A stretch of DNA of 21,832 nt, from positions 1 to 21,832 of the forward strand of contig MSJH02000286.1 in assembly GCA_001931875.2 (NCBI GenBank). The letters are read 5' to 3'. The translations under genes were made by a program, and so were the position numbers. The notes beneath the pieces are model-generated. The model made no database searches and had not been told where the DNA came from. It saw nothing but the letters and a program-made list of their open reading frames with translations. Numbering within the stretch: position 1 is the stretch's first letter; every line of letters starts with the position of its first letter. Shown piece by piece: positions 1-9,953 of the stretch. Source of the DNA: Byssochlamys sp. IMV 00236 (lineage: Eukaryota; Ascomycota; Eurotiomycetes; Eurotiales; Thermoascaceae).

Positions 1-915
1 ACAAAAATCACTAGTGGTGTTACAATTCATTCACCATTGATAGTTACGAATATTCTTAGCACTGATAAGCACGGAGTAGCTATTGCTGAATATCTGGCCA
101 CGGTTATCATGTTAATAGCAGGTCAATTGATACTTTATAGCCAATACTTACTTCATTATCTTAATTTTGATAATTGTGGAGAACTGTGATTAAAAACGTT
201 GAAGTCACTGACATTATTATGCAAATTGTTCAAGAGGATAACATATAATCTTTATCATCTACTAGATCCAACGATATGTACCTCCATAAAGATTCATTCA
301 AATATGATTCCGATAGCAGTTCGTCTAGTGATTCAATTTCATCAATTTGCAAGTAATCATCCTCATCGAGTTGGAGGCTTAAGAATGAGAACAAAGAATC
401 ATGAAAAAAGTAGATGATGCGATAAAAAGACTTGATAAGCAATATGAAGGCAAATATATCTCAGTTGCTTGGGAGGATGTTGTATTTAGCTGCTCATGAA
501 CTAAATTTGATTTGACATATATTCATTCAATTCACAAAAAATATTGATTATTCATTGTATAAATATAACAATTTCTGAAGCGAGAAGGTCAAGGTCCACA
601 CATGGTACCAACGATTGTTTTAATCCTGTAATTGTTGTAGTTTGTGCATTTTCTTTATGTTCCAGGAAAAATTGATATAATATAGGGCTTCTCTTAGAAA
701 AATGTAAAGAGATTTGTAATACTATTATAAAGGAAAATAAAGCGCGGCTCGGAAAGCTATTGACCACATTTTTGGCCTTCTCTCTTTTGCAACTGTCGTA
801 TTGCTTAACTTTTGTCGTACGTTTATTGATTTTTTTTAAAACAAAGGACATGACTGCAAAGTCGCTGTATTTTAAAATTAACAGAAACAGGACTGATTAG
901 CTTGTTCTTCCTTTA
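1..915. other. Gene-poor left edge with coding-like fragments
   Basis: No intact gene can be built here. Several short stretches read like coding sequence but are broken by stops. One is a hydrophobic run near 57-189 that includes TDKHGVAIAEYLATV. Another is a Ser/Asp-rich run near 272-352. A third is a 33-codon frame starting MKKVDDAIKRLDKQYEGKY near 400-499. All lie on the plus strand in different frames, which fits a decayed gene or the 3' part of a gene cut by the window edge, but I cannot name a family. A dispersed repeat copy lies near 734-807. The remainder up to the EAF-like start is AT-rich and probably promoter. Confidence 0.3.
734..807. repeat. Dispersed short repeat, copy A
   Basis: About 70 bp matching a second copy at 4888-4961 in the same orientation. 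Shared blocks in order are an A-rich lead-in, agcgc-gctc, a ccacat block, a T/C-rich block and caactgt..attg. By eye roughly two thirds to three quarters of positions agree. The two copies flank the EAF-TUP1 segment but are not a clean direct repeat with visible target-site duplications. It may be a fragment of a degenerate transposon or a MITE-like element. Confidence 0.5.
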
Positions 916-2222
916 ATGTACTACAATTCATCCGACCAGACACAGTTTGAATTACATGTGCAGCATCCACCAGAAAGTGGATCCGGGTTATATAGGTTTA
1001 CGGGTAGAGAGCTAGAACATTTAAGAAGGCAAGACAGTAGCTCATTTTCAAATATACTCTAGATGAATCAGATCAACATTATGATACTCTTGCAAAGCAA
1101 GTTGATATTACCGAAACAGGCGCTGGTTATCAAGTAGATTTGACTTATTTCAATGTGATAATCTGATAAACAAAGCAAACTTTCTTTCTCTGTTTTATTG
1201 ACCTTTCTCTTCTAATATAGGGCTCTCTTTCGACATTTGATGCACAAATTACACATGAACAACTGAATGTTGACGAAGACGGTGAATACGATTGTGTTCT
1301 ATACTATGACGAACATAGCAATGTACTCTATTTCATTTATGTATACGCCTAAACAGAGTAACTAATACGTTTTCATTAAAAAAAAGACCTTTATGCTTCA
1401 ACGTTTAATTGGACAAATCAACCTGAAGCGAGAATCTGGTAGTCTACAGAATGGATATCCACAGGATGATTTTGATTTTGATCTGTCCCGAGATATGGAT
1501 GAGATATTGAATAGTCAAGAAGAAGAAGAAGAAGAAGAAGAAGAAGGCGCAGAAAAGTATGATGAAGTAATGCATAATCAACAGCAAACAAATCACTATG
1601 AAGAGCAGTATAATGAAAGCGAAGAAGATAACGATAATCATGATGTATTTGAAGAAATTCTTCCCACTGCTTCCACTCCTCGATACAGTCCCTTAAGTAT
1701 AGCACCTACACCCAGATCACCCCGATTCTCAACAGGGTCAGGGTCTCATCGATATACTTATGCATCCTCTGAATTTAGAGGGCGTTCACCGACGCCGCTG
1801 GAAGGTTCTGTGAGTGATCAATCAGAAATAGTTGGGTATGGACCCAATTATAATGTAAATGCAGATACAGAATCCGACAGCTCAGAGTCTGAGAGCAGTG
1901 AAGAAAATGAAGCTAACGATGATGACGAAGAAGACGACGACGATCTTGATTCCTTACTAAATGATATATCCATGACACTCACAAATAATGTAGCGTCAGC
2001 CCCAGATTCTCCTAGACCAGAATATGTTAATGATGTAAATCCATCACATGCTACAAATAATATAACACCATCTCAACCACATACGGCAGGGCCAATGTCT
2101 TTACGTGCTTTATTTAGTAAGTTTAAAATCAATCCTGGATTGATCACTTTTTTAATTGTTTGCTAGATGACGGCGACGAGGAAGAAGACGAAGGCAGTCC
2201 GTCTAACTCTGATAGTGACTGA
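916..2222 (+). CDS. EAF-family (ELL-associated factor) Pol II elongation factor
   Basis: Predicted 361-aa protein from five exons: 916-1003, 1063-1154, 1221-1340, 1387-2116 and 2167-2222. All joins are in phase. EAF proteins partner ELL to stimulate RNA polymerase II elongation in the nucleus. The identity rests on the N-terminal ~115 residues. There YDCVLYYDEHSNVLYF, then LQRLIGQINLKRE, follows the EAF pattern of a DCVLI-type strand, an LE+L strand and a basic end. The C-terminus agrees too: an acidic Ser-rich tail closes with SPSNSDSD, like the animal EAF end. A nine-Glu run (about residues 145-153) and an E/D-rich patch lie in the disordered middle. The first exon is the weakest part. ATG 916 follows an in-frame stop at 898-900, but an additional upstream exon is possible. 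TUP1 follows on the same strand 224 bp downstream. Confidence 0.7.
1519..1545 (+). repeat. GAA trinucleotide run coding poly-Glu
   Basis: Nine uninterrupted GAA codons in exon 4 of the EAF-like gene. A pure-codon run is prone to slippage, so length may vary between strains. Confidence 0.9.
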
Positions 2223-2260
2223 TACACACACACGCACACACACACATATAAATATATATT
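2223..2260 (+). repeat. CA dinucleotide repeat passing into AT repeat
   Basis: An interrupted CA microsatellite begins immediately after the EAF-like stop codon and passes into a short AT run. It lies in the presumed 3' UTR, within the 224-bp gap to the TUP1 start. A possible AATAAA signal for the EAF-like transcript is at 2397-2402. Confidence 0.8.
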
Positions 2261-2446
2261 TACAAACATGTCGGCATTAATCGCGCCTGAAAATGGATGA
2301 ACCAAGTGACTCCTTATTTTATTTTTATTTTTTTTTATTTTGTTTCATTTAAAACAAGAGGTAAAACGAACGCTCGTATAATCTCTAATTTAATGAAATA
2401 AACACCTTTCTTTTAAAAGACACACACATACACGCAACTTTCTACA

Positions 2447-4500
2447 ATGTCAGTTTATAACCATCGTGCTATGGTGCCAACTCCTCATTCAGCACGCATC
2501 TTGGAACTATTGGATTCAATCAGAGCTGAATTTGACCAGTTAACTCAAGAGGCATTCGTCTGTAAATCTCAACGTGATGAATTTGAAAACAAGAGTAAAG
2601 AAACTTTTATTTAAGCATCTTTTCAAAACAAATGACTCACTCATCTTGTATAGTTGCTCATCAAATAAAAGAGATGACAAAATTTCAGCAAAGTCTACTT
2701 GAAATGGAAAGAGCACAGCAAGCAATCAAAAAACAGTAAGCTACTTTAACACGCGTATTCCTTCCTTTTTTTTTTCTCAGTTATGCATCCTTAGGTATGA
2801 AGAGGAAATCGCGAGGCTACGTCAACAGCTGGAATTGTATAGTAATAAACGTTCGCAACAGCCCATGATTAAGCATGAACAACCACCACCTAATATAGGA
2901 CCTGCATCCAACTATTTCGGCGGTATAATGAATGCAGCCATCGCTCCAGCATCTGCAGCTCCTGCTCCTCCTAATTCTGCACAAATGATGCCTACAACAA
3001 ATACTATGGGCCCATTAGAAGATCCAGCATATATGTACAATAATAAATCACTAGACAAGCGCCCAACCGCTAAAGAGTTTGTACCTAGCAGCAGTCAACA
3101 ACAACAACAGCAACAGCAACAACAACAACAACAACAGCAGCAGCAGCAACAACAGCAACAACAAATAACCTCTCTGGCTGACCTTGATCCTAATTCAGTA
3201 CCTGACAACTTGAAAATCGAAGGACTAGACTGGTTTGCATTGTAGGTCTTTTTCTTTTTTTTATTTACATTTACTCAACCTTTATCTATTATTTAGGTTT
3301 AATCCAAAGGTGAAGAGGATTTTGAAGACAAATCTTATATATACACTTGAGCATAGCAGTGTTGTCTGCTGTGTTAAATTTAGTTTGGATGGAAGACTCT
3401 TAGCAGCTGGTTGTAATCGAGTAACATATATTTACGATGTTTCAAACGGCCTCAAGATATGGTAAGTATATGATATATGTGCTTCCTTCATTTGACCAAC
3501 TGTAAAATAGTACCTTACAGGATGACACTATAACACAAGAAGGTGATCTCTATATTCGTTCTGTCTGTTTCAGCCCGGATGGTCGTTTCCTTGCTACAGG
3601 AGCTGAAGACAAACAGATCAGGGTAAGGAACCAAGTTATTGTTTTAATCTTCAATTGACTCTTTTTTCTTATAGATTTGGGATATCTCAACAAAACGCAT
3701 CCGTAACGTGCTACTTGGTCACGACCAAGACATTTATTCACTTGATTTCAGTCGAGACGGACGCATCCTCGCTTCTGGATCTGGAGACAGAACAACGAGA
3801 ATATGGAATATGGCAGACGGCAAATGTTTACATGTATTGGCAGTGAATGACCTGAATCAGAAAGACCCAGGAGTGACAAGTGTAGCGATTTCTTATGATG
3901 GACGATTGGTAGCCACAGGAAGTTTAGACAAGATGGTGCGCGTGTGGAATATCCAGTCAGGACAATTGATGGAGCAGTTGGAAGGACATCGGGATAGTGT
4001 TTACAGTGTTGCTTTTATGCCCAATGAGAATGAATTGATTAGTGGTAGCTTAGACAAAACAATCAAGTTGTGGAGATTGGGTACAAATATGAATAGAGGA
4101 TTTGTTCATAGTAATTCATCGACCGCACGAAATCCCTGCAAGATGACATTTGTTGGGCACAAGGTATTTTTTTTTTACTATGGTTATTGTTTGTATTTTT
4201 GATTAAGTTATCATGTAGGATTTTGTGCTATCTATTGCTTGTACATATGATGGCAAATGGATCATATCTGGATCCAAGGACAGAAGTATTCAATTTTGGG
4301 ACCCCAAGACGGGCCAGCCTCAGTTTATGCTGCAGGGCCATAAAAATTCAGGTAAAATGACATCAATGCATTTTAGCGTAGTGGAGATATTTACTTTTTT
4401 TTATTGTTCCGCAGTTATTTCTGTTGCCGTAGCAACCAATGGAAGGCCACTGTTTGCTTCTGGTTCTGGTGATAATCGTGCTCGTATTTGGAGTTATTAA
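2447..4500 (+). CDS. TUP1: Tup1 transcriptional corepressor (WD40)
   Basis: Predicted 553-aa protein from eight exons: 2447-2594, 2654-2735, 2795-3241, 3297-3461, 3511-3622, 3675-4163, 4219-4351 and 4415-4500. All phases agree. Tup1 tetramerises through its N-terminal helix, binds Ssn6/Cyc8, and is brought by DNA-binding proteins to repressed promoters, where it recruits histone deacetylases. The N-terminus (MSVYNHR, then [17 protein letters not shown]) is the classic Tup_N coiled coil and extends to about residue 90. A Pro/Ala/Gln-rich linker follows with 23 consecutive Gln near residues 178-200. The region after DWFAL, from about residue 240 to the end, holds a seven-bladed WD40 propeller with repeated GH-, SGS-D and IW/VW motifs, ending NRARIWSY. 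A tempting acceptor at 2780 in intron 2 is excluded because it brings an in-frame stop. Poly(A) signal AATAAA lies at 4539-4544. Confidence 0.97.
3096..3164 (+). repeat. Poly-Gln CAA/CAG tract in TUP1
   Basis: Twenty-three consecutive Gln codons, a mixture of CAA and CAG, between the Tup_N coiled coil and the WD40 domain. Codon mixing suggests the amino-acid run is maintained as protein rather than being a fresh DNA expansion. Confidence 0.95.
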
Positions 4501-4547
4501 TTTCTTTTTCTTTTTCTCTTTTTTCTAAATATATCTTAAATAAACAT

Positions 4548-4826
4548 ATGCCCAGCTTAAATAATACCGAGCCTACTACGCCCGCAGCACCTAACGATAT
4601 GACAATTGCAGAGTGCTATGATCGACTTGAAACTTTTCTAAACAAGTATCCCGAAATAAAGCAGTTTAAAGTCGAGGACGATCGTCATGGTATGGGCTTA
4701 ATCTCAACTTTTCAGTCAAGTCCTGTTCACGCAATCAATGTTCGTTTGAACCAAAGGGTTATTCGTAACTTTATGTTGAATAATGGATTTGAAGCAGAAA
4801 ATGAAGAAATTCTTTCAAGAAAGTAG
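4548..4826 (+). CDS. Unidentified 92-aa ORF just downstream of TUP1
   Basis: An uninterrupted 93-codon frame starting at ATG 4548 (MPSLNNTEP) and ending SRK. It is hydrophilic with no membrane segment. Its middle part (IAECYDRLETFLNKYPEIK) could form helix and looks like natural protein composition. I do not recognise a family. The ATG is only 47 bp past the TUP1 stop and 3 bp past a perfect AATAAA, so there is almost no room for its own promoter outside the TUP1 coding region. The frame is also open upstream to 4488, but that part overlaps the TUP1 end. It could be a true small gene, a second cistron, an inserted gene fragment (a dispersed repeat begins about 60 bp downstream), or chance. 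Confidence 0.4.
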   Translation: MPSLNNTEPTTPAAPNDMTIAECYDRLETFLNKYPEIKQFKVEDDRHGMGLISTFQSSPVHAINVRLNQRVIRNFMLNNGFEAENEEILSRK

Positions 4827-4887
4827 AGCTTTACAGTGCTCACGGTACCATTCTCCGTCGAATGAATTCTCTAGAAACTTAAATACG

Positions 4888-4961
4888 AATAAAAAAGCGC
4901 AGCTCAGAGAGCATAGTACCACATCTTTCGTCTCCATTTCGGCAACTGTACGATTGTTTTA
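4888..4961. repeat. Dispersed short repeat, copy B
   Basis: The same-orientation partner of the copy at 734-807. Similarity is strongest at agcgc-gctc, ccacat and caactgt. Weaker similarity may extend upstream (a tctctagaaa-like block near 4868-4877 against ttctcttagaaa in the first copy). Confidence 0.5.
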
Positions 4962-5106
4962 TCATAATAAAAACAAGTATTAAGAATCACGCTAATTGAT
5001 TTTCATTTTATCATTTTTTTTTAAAGTGCAAATGTGGAATATACCACAACCTATTTTGTTCTAAGGAAAGAGCAATGAATCATTAACTTTGCTATGAAGA
5101 GAAGGG

Positions 5107-5124
5107 AAGAGAGAGAGAGAGAGG
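5107..5124. repeat. GA dinucleotide microsatellite
   Basis: A GA run of about eight units in the MAK16 3' flank. Similar GA tracts occur in the kinase upstream region (about 13580-13608) and in intron 4 of the Dsc2-like gene (about 18061-18081). Confidence 0.85.
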
Positions 5125-5193
5125 GTTGTGCCATATGTGCAGATGTAGTGTGATATGTACTTTTTAGTTTTTTTTATTATACATGTTTATCAT

Positions 5194-6186
5194 CTAGTTT
5201 GTATATCCAACATTCTCTTCTTCTTGCTCTTGTTCCCATTCGAATCCATCTTCCATATCTTCAATATCTCCAACATCAGACTCATCAAAGTCAGAGACAA
5301 ATTCAACATCCTATTATGGCCAGTTAGAAAAAGAGAACAAAAAGATTGAACATATCATTAATACCTCGTCTTCTTCTTCTTCCTCTTCTTCATTCTCATC
5401 ATCTTCATCAGACTCATCTTCCTCTGCATCCTCAAGTTCTTCATCCAATATCTTTTGCCAGATTTCTTCATTGACATTTAATGGAGCATCACCGTAAGCT
5501 TTACTCTTTAGTCGGTCAATCAATTCTTTCTCAATAGATTTTTCTATTCGTGCAGCTGCCTCTGCTTTGCGTTCACGATTTGCTTCACGACGTTCCAATT
5601 TCTTTTTGATACCGATAAGTTGAGGTCGATCACTAATAGGCGCATTAGCCATTAAGCATAGAAATGTGTGTATATGTATACTTACTTTTCTTTCAGTTTC
5701 AGTTTACGCATACGAATAAGATATTGGGTGATCTTGGTCAGACGTTGTTTACATTTGTGTGATAAGAAGTTTGGCCAGTATTGCAGTTCCTTATCAATCT
5801 AATGTAACTCATCAGCTCACTGTTTATTATTCTCTATTGGACTCTTATTACCTGGCTTAAAGCTTGAGCATAATTTTTAGAGAGCTTCTTTCTTTCCCAC
5901 ATTTTCGCAGGTGAATGCGCTCGTTCAGGTGTCTTCATGTATAAATAAACTATACCCTTCTCTTCTCTTACTGTCGCATATCTACTGTTTGCTAAAGGAC
6001 AAGACTGTCGATTACAGAGACCAGTGACATTGTATTGATTACGACAAAAGTTCGTAGTAGGTGTTCTAGCAAGTTTTTGTTAGTACATCTTTTTGATCCC
6101 GTACCGATCTTTAAAAATACCTACTTGACTTTATACGAACAGAATTGGTGATTAATAACCTGCCAAATGACTTCGTCTGATTGCAT
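5194..6186 (-). CDS. MAK16: Mak16, 60S ribosome biogenesis factor
   Basis: Predicted 257-aa nucleolar protein from five exons, in transcript order 6186-6125, 6065-5852, 5798-5686, 5632-5365 and 5310-5194. Mak16 works with Rpf1 in early pre-60S particles. It starts [19 protein letters not shown], the near-invariant Mak16 N-terminus. A four-cysteine cluster follows within [17 protein letters not shown] and RQSCPL, then [26 protein letters not shown] and the basic helix [10 protein letters not shown]. The C-terminal half carries the [12 protein letters not shown] element, then a long Glu/Asp-rich tail ending in [14 protein letters not shown]. Length is close to the fungal norm. In exon 4, ATG 5652 also opens the frame but lies inside intron 3; the acceptor TAG at 5635-5633 restores the family sequence. 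It is transcribed towards TUP1 and the small ORF. Confidence 0.96.
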
Positions 6187-7632
6187 TTTTTAAGCAGAAA
6201 AACAGAAAAAAAAAGGTATATGTCAATATATGAAAAAGAGAAAGCCTTTTTTTTGAACCTGATTTAGAGATAAAAAAAGAACTCGTGACAGTTTATTCGA
6301 GAAGTATAAGCCACAATACAATCACCAATGCTTTTGGGCTACACACACTCTTAAAAAAGACATGCTTGTCCAATAAAGAGTAGCACACTTTACACTTTAT
6401 TCGCACACTGATAAAAAATGATAATTTGACAACAAATAATAATAAAAAGGAGCCCATCAGAAGCAAAAGAATGAGATATAAAAGTGCTTTTTAGTAAATT
6501 AGTTATTAAATTGATATTAAATACTTACATTATAAAGAAGAGGATTTATAAGAGAAAAAAAGAGAAGTCAAGATCAGACTATTTATATAAAGTCTCTAAC
6601 AATTTTTTCAGTTACGTGTTATTTATCAGTGTTGACCACAATTATCTTCTCTCAAAAATACAGAATTCGTTGCCTTTTTAATAATAAAGAAAGGATGGAT
6701 AATCAGCTAAAGTGTAATTGTTATTGAAAATGGAGTATAGAATACAGATTTCGTCTTTTATCGATAAATACATTTTACATGAATTAATTAGCACAAGACA
6801 TGTTTGATCCTGTCATATCAAATGTAGTCAGTCAATGGGTAATTATTTGGTTATCTGTAAGCAAAGCTGTCTTAATGCTTTGTTGGTAGTTGTATCATTT
6901 AGTATTAATTAGACTACAGAGCAAACAATGGTAGAAGCGGAACTAATTAGAGTTCAAGAAAAGACTATGTAGAGTTCCTTTAATACAAGTTTTAATTGAA
7001 GGCTTTGGCTCAGAAGCATGATAATACGATGGAATAGGATGTCTTACTATTTAAGACTAAAAAGCTTGATATTTTTTCATTATAAATAGGTTTCATCAGG
7101 CAGATCCCAGTTTTGAGTATTGAATGAAAAAGGCATGTGGATGAATAGGCTCTCTTGTCTTTGTATGCATTATATAAAGGGGTTTAGCACAATGAAAATG
7201 CTCACAGGACATCCTTTTTATCTTCAGAATTATTTAGTTAATAACCAAAACATCAACATGTAGAAATAGTTGGTATAGTCATGCTTTATTTCTTACATTC
7301 TTGTAGAGTGCCTAACATTGACCAAGCTAATGTATCGAATTGGTCTTAAAATATCGGTTTATCTATGAACATATAAATAATGGAACATCCAATGAAAAAG
7401 AAAGCATGACATCAAAAAAGTGAAACGGGGGGCGCGCGACACTATGGGCAGCAGTACAGGAACAAGTGGACTTGTAAAATATAAAGTCACGCCGCATAGA
7501 GATTCAAGCAATAGCAGGAATATATCGCTTTACATTCCTTTTTCTTTTCGTATTTCTTCTACTTTTAGCATTTATATCCTATCTTTGCCGATCTAAAGAA
7601 AAAGAGAACCATTTTGAATATAGTTTCACTTT
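6187..7632. other. Intergenic region, divergent promoters of MAK16 and RXT3
   Basis: About 1.45 kb of AT-rich DNA with many A and T runs and no convincing gene or tRNA. The part next to 6186 should hold the MAK16 promoter and the part next to 7633 the RXT3 promoter. A short GC-rich patch (ggggggcgcgcg) at about 7426-7438 stands out. Just after it, a 50-codon frame opens at ATG 7444 and closes with TAA 7594-7596. If transcription begins upstream of it, this would be an upstream ORF in the RXT3 leader. Confidence 0.6.
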
Positions 7633-9848
7633 ATGATGAGCGACAACGAAAGTGGAATAAAGCGTGCGACAGAACAAGATGAGCAACTTGAAGCACTTAA
7701 AAAACAAAAACTGGGCGAACCAGAAGAAAAAAAACCAGTACAGGCTGATGATATTGTTGCAGGTAAAAAGCTTTGGTTCTTGTTCATTTCTGCATTGTGA
7801 ACTAAATCCCTTTGTGGTAGATAATACAGACACATTAGGTAAGAATAACAAAAAAAAAGAGACAAAGAAAAAGAGAGGAGGAGGAAGAGGAAATCGCTTG
7901 TTTATGCAGCAGGTGTATCTTTTTTCTCCTCAGAGAGGGAAAAAATAAAATAAAAGAAGTTGAACTGATTGATTGACTGAACGAAATGGTAGAAGTAAAA
8001 GGGAATATTGAGTCAGATGATCCTACAAGAGCCGTCACAGCATCTCCGAGTAAATTACACCTTTTTTAAAAAAAGCGACTCCTTTTTGATTATATAAACT
8101 GTAGGCCAAACTCAACCAAATAGTAGTGATGATACAGCGATTACAAGTGAGCAATTATTATTTGCCCTCACTTCTGTTCCTGCAGAGACTAAATTATCAC
8201 CAGATCCGGTGATAGAAAAGACACCAGAAGAGAAACCAAGCGAGACAACGACAGCAAAGACGACCAGCAACAAACAAAAGACTCCTCCTATGATCTCAGT
8301 CACAGAAGCTGACAAGAATGCATCATCTGTGACAAGCAGTAAAGAGAAACCTGACGAGAATAAGCCTACAGAACCCCTTAGAGCATCCGCGTCTTTTAGT
8401 CCATCCTTATCTCATGCGACGAGCCTAGCATTGAATAATTTGCCTAATATCAGCGCAGCTTTACGTCGATTGAGCAACGCGGGCGTGATTGAACAGCTAT
8501 CATCTTCATCATCTAGGTCGACTCACACAGGGCAGGAAAGAAAGAAATCGATAGAAGTAACACCTTCGGAGATACTTGGCAATGCCCTGGCAGTTGTTGC
8601 TGCGAGTGCACGAGCAGCCAATAATAACAGTACCCAGTCATCCTCTATTTACAATAACAATAATAGCAGTAGTAGCAATAGTAATAGCAGCAATAATAGC
8701 AACACAGCTGCCGCAATTGGCAATCTGGCAGCCATTACAGCCAATATCAGCAGCTTTTTAAACTCAAGTGGCTTCCATCGAGGATCATTTAGCCAAGAAG
8801 ACACGCAGAAGCTAGCTGCAGCAGTTGCCAGTGTGACAAATAACAGCAATAATAGCAATAACAGTAGCCATAGCACAGCGCGTCGAAACAGTTCCATAGC
8901 GGCTGTAGGCAACGCTTTTTCAAATATGATCGATCAAGCCATGATGATTCGGCGTAATAAGAGCATGAGCGCGGGCACTCTTGTGCAGCAGGAACCATTA
9001 CCAAAACCAAAACTTATTGTAAAAAATGATCAAGTTTGGAAAGCATTGGAGGGCATAGAGGAAAAATTACTTGGGTACCAGGTGTATTCCCCTCATCGTC
9101 TGCTGCCAAATTTAGAAAATTGTTTGAATGGTATCATGGAAATTCGTGTTCCGGCAAGGTATTTGACATTTGAGAACGTGCAGGTGAAGAAGAGAGCAAT
9201 TTGGGGAACGGACATTTATACAGACGATTCGGATATCGTAGCTAGTAAGTCTCTTTCCCTTCATTCAACTAATGTGGTTAACACAGTAAACAGTGGTCAT
9301 TCATAGCGGAAAGTACGAGCCGCAGTATAGGGAGCCGGAAATTGATCCCAATGACCCATTTGCTCTTGCTATAGCAGGTAAGCCAAGAGAAGCAACTGAA
9401 GCAGCCAAGAAATTAGCGTTGTCTGGAAAGAAATGGATACGCCAAGACGCCTTAATACCCGATCATGACTTAAAGGTCACTGTGCGAGTGCTGCCAAGGT
9501 TACAAAGTTATACAGGCTCTATTCGACATAGAATAAAATCACGAGACTGGAAAAAGCATGACGGTATGAGCTTGTATGTAAATAAAGTAGAAAAAATAAA
9601 GGTAAACAAAAGAAACAAAAAATGGGGGCAAATAGTGACAAAATTATCAGAAAGGTGACGCACGTCTAAAAGGGCGTGCGGCGATAAAGTCAAGAATGTT
9701 TGCTTATGAGCCCTACCGTAAGAAAGCGTTAGGACTGGACATGATGAAAAAGGAGCAAGAAAAGAAGATGCCAGAGGAACGGCCGCTACAAAGAGGTCGT
9801 ATAAAGAAAACACATCGAGTGATGAGAATGTTTCAGGTAAACAAATAA
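7633..9848 (+). CDS. RXT3: Rxt3, subunit of the Rpd3L histone deacetylase complex
   Basis: Predicted 616-aa nuclear protein from exons 7633-7762, 7821-7838, 7993-8049, 8105-9244, 9294-9601 and 9651-9848. Rxt3 belongs to the large Rpd3 deacetylase complex. The Rxt3 domain runs from about residue 372 to 560. Its hallmarks are LLGYQVYSPHRLLPNLENC, RVPARYLTFENVQVKKRAIW, GTDIYTDDSD, MVIHSGKY, DPNDPFALAI and VRVLPRLQSYTGSIR. The N-terminal 370 residues are low-complexity: Thr/Ser/Lys-rich, then Asn/Ser-rich. Two ATGs in tandem (7633, 7636) make the start ambiguous by one codon. The 18-nt exon 2 is in phase either way and may be skipped, giving one 230-nt intron. At the 3' end the frame stops at TAA 9846-9848. 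Alternatively a GT donor at 9837 joins an exon at 9892-9936 and gives 627 aa. The gene converges on tropomyosin. Confidence 0.9.
8624..8712 (+). repeat. Asn/Ser codon repeat (AAT/AAC/AGC/AGT) in RXT3
   Basis: A run of AAY and AGY codons encodes a low-complexity N/S segment. A second, shorter run of the same kind is at about 8838-8874. Antisense reading of these repeats gives long leucine-rich frames that are artefacts. Confidence 0.85.
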
Positions 9849-9953
9849 GAAAAAAAGAAGGATGTGTTTTATTGATGAATATAAAAAATAGATTCACTCA
9901 GAAAGTATATCAAGGGAAAGAATGATGAATGAATAAAGATGATAATAAAATTA

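Larger units (their letters stand above)
4827..5193. other. Intergenic between the small ORF and MAK16 3' end
   Basis: Contains the second dispersed repeat copy, a T-rich stretch and a GA microsatellite near 5107-5124. A minus-strand AATAAA (plus TTTATT at 5173-5178) lies about 16 bp beyond the MAK16 stop and is a plausible MAK16 poly(A) signal. No further gene is seen. Confidence 0.7.

Noticed and set aside
1041..1062. Exon 2 of the EAF-like gene starting at 1041 instead of 1063
   Set aside because: The frame from 1041 is open, but joining it requires a first exon in another frame with a poorer start (ATG 956). The 1004-1062 intron gives a better, in-phase model, though this remains the weakest join of that gene.
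1418..1705. Minus-strand frames with poly-Leu or poly-Phe opposite the EAF-like gene
   Set aside because: Antisense shadows of the GAA (poly-Glu) run and its surroundings.
2761..2794. Acceptor ctcag at 2776-2780 for TUP1 intron 2
   Set aside because: Using it brings an in-frame TAG into the Tup_N region; the acceptor at 2793-2794 restores the conserved helix.
8649..9010. Leucine- and cysteine-rich minus-strand frames opposite RXT3
   Set aside because: They are the antisense of the Asn/Ser codon repeats of RXT3, which has strong family matches on the plus strand.
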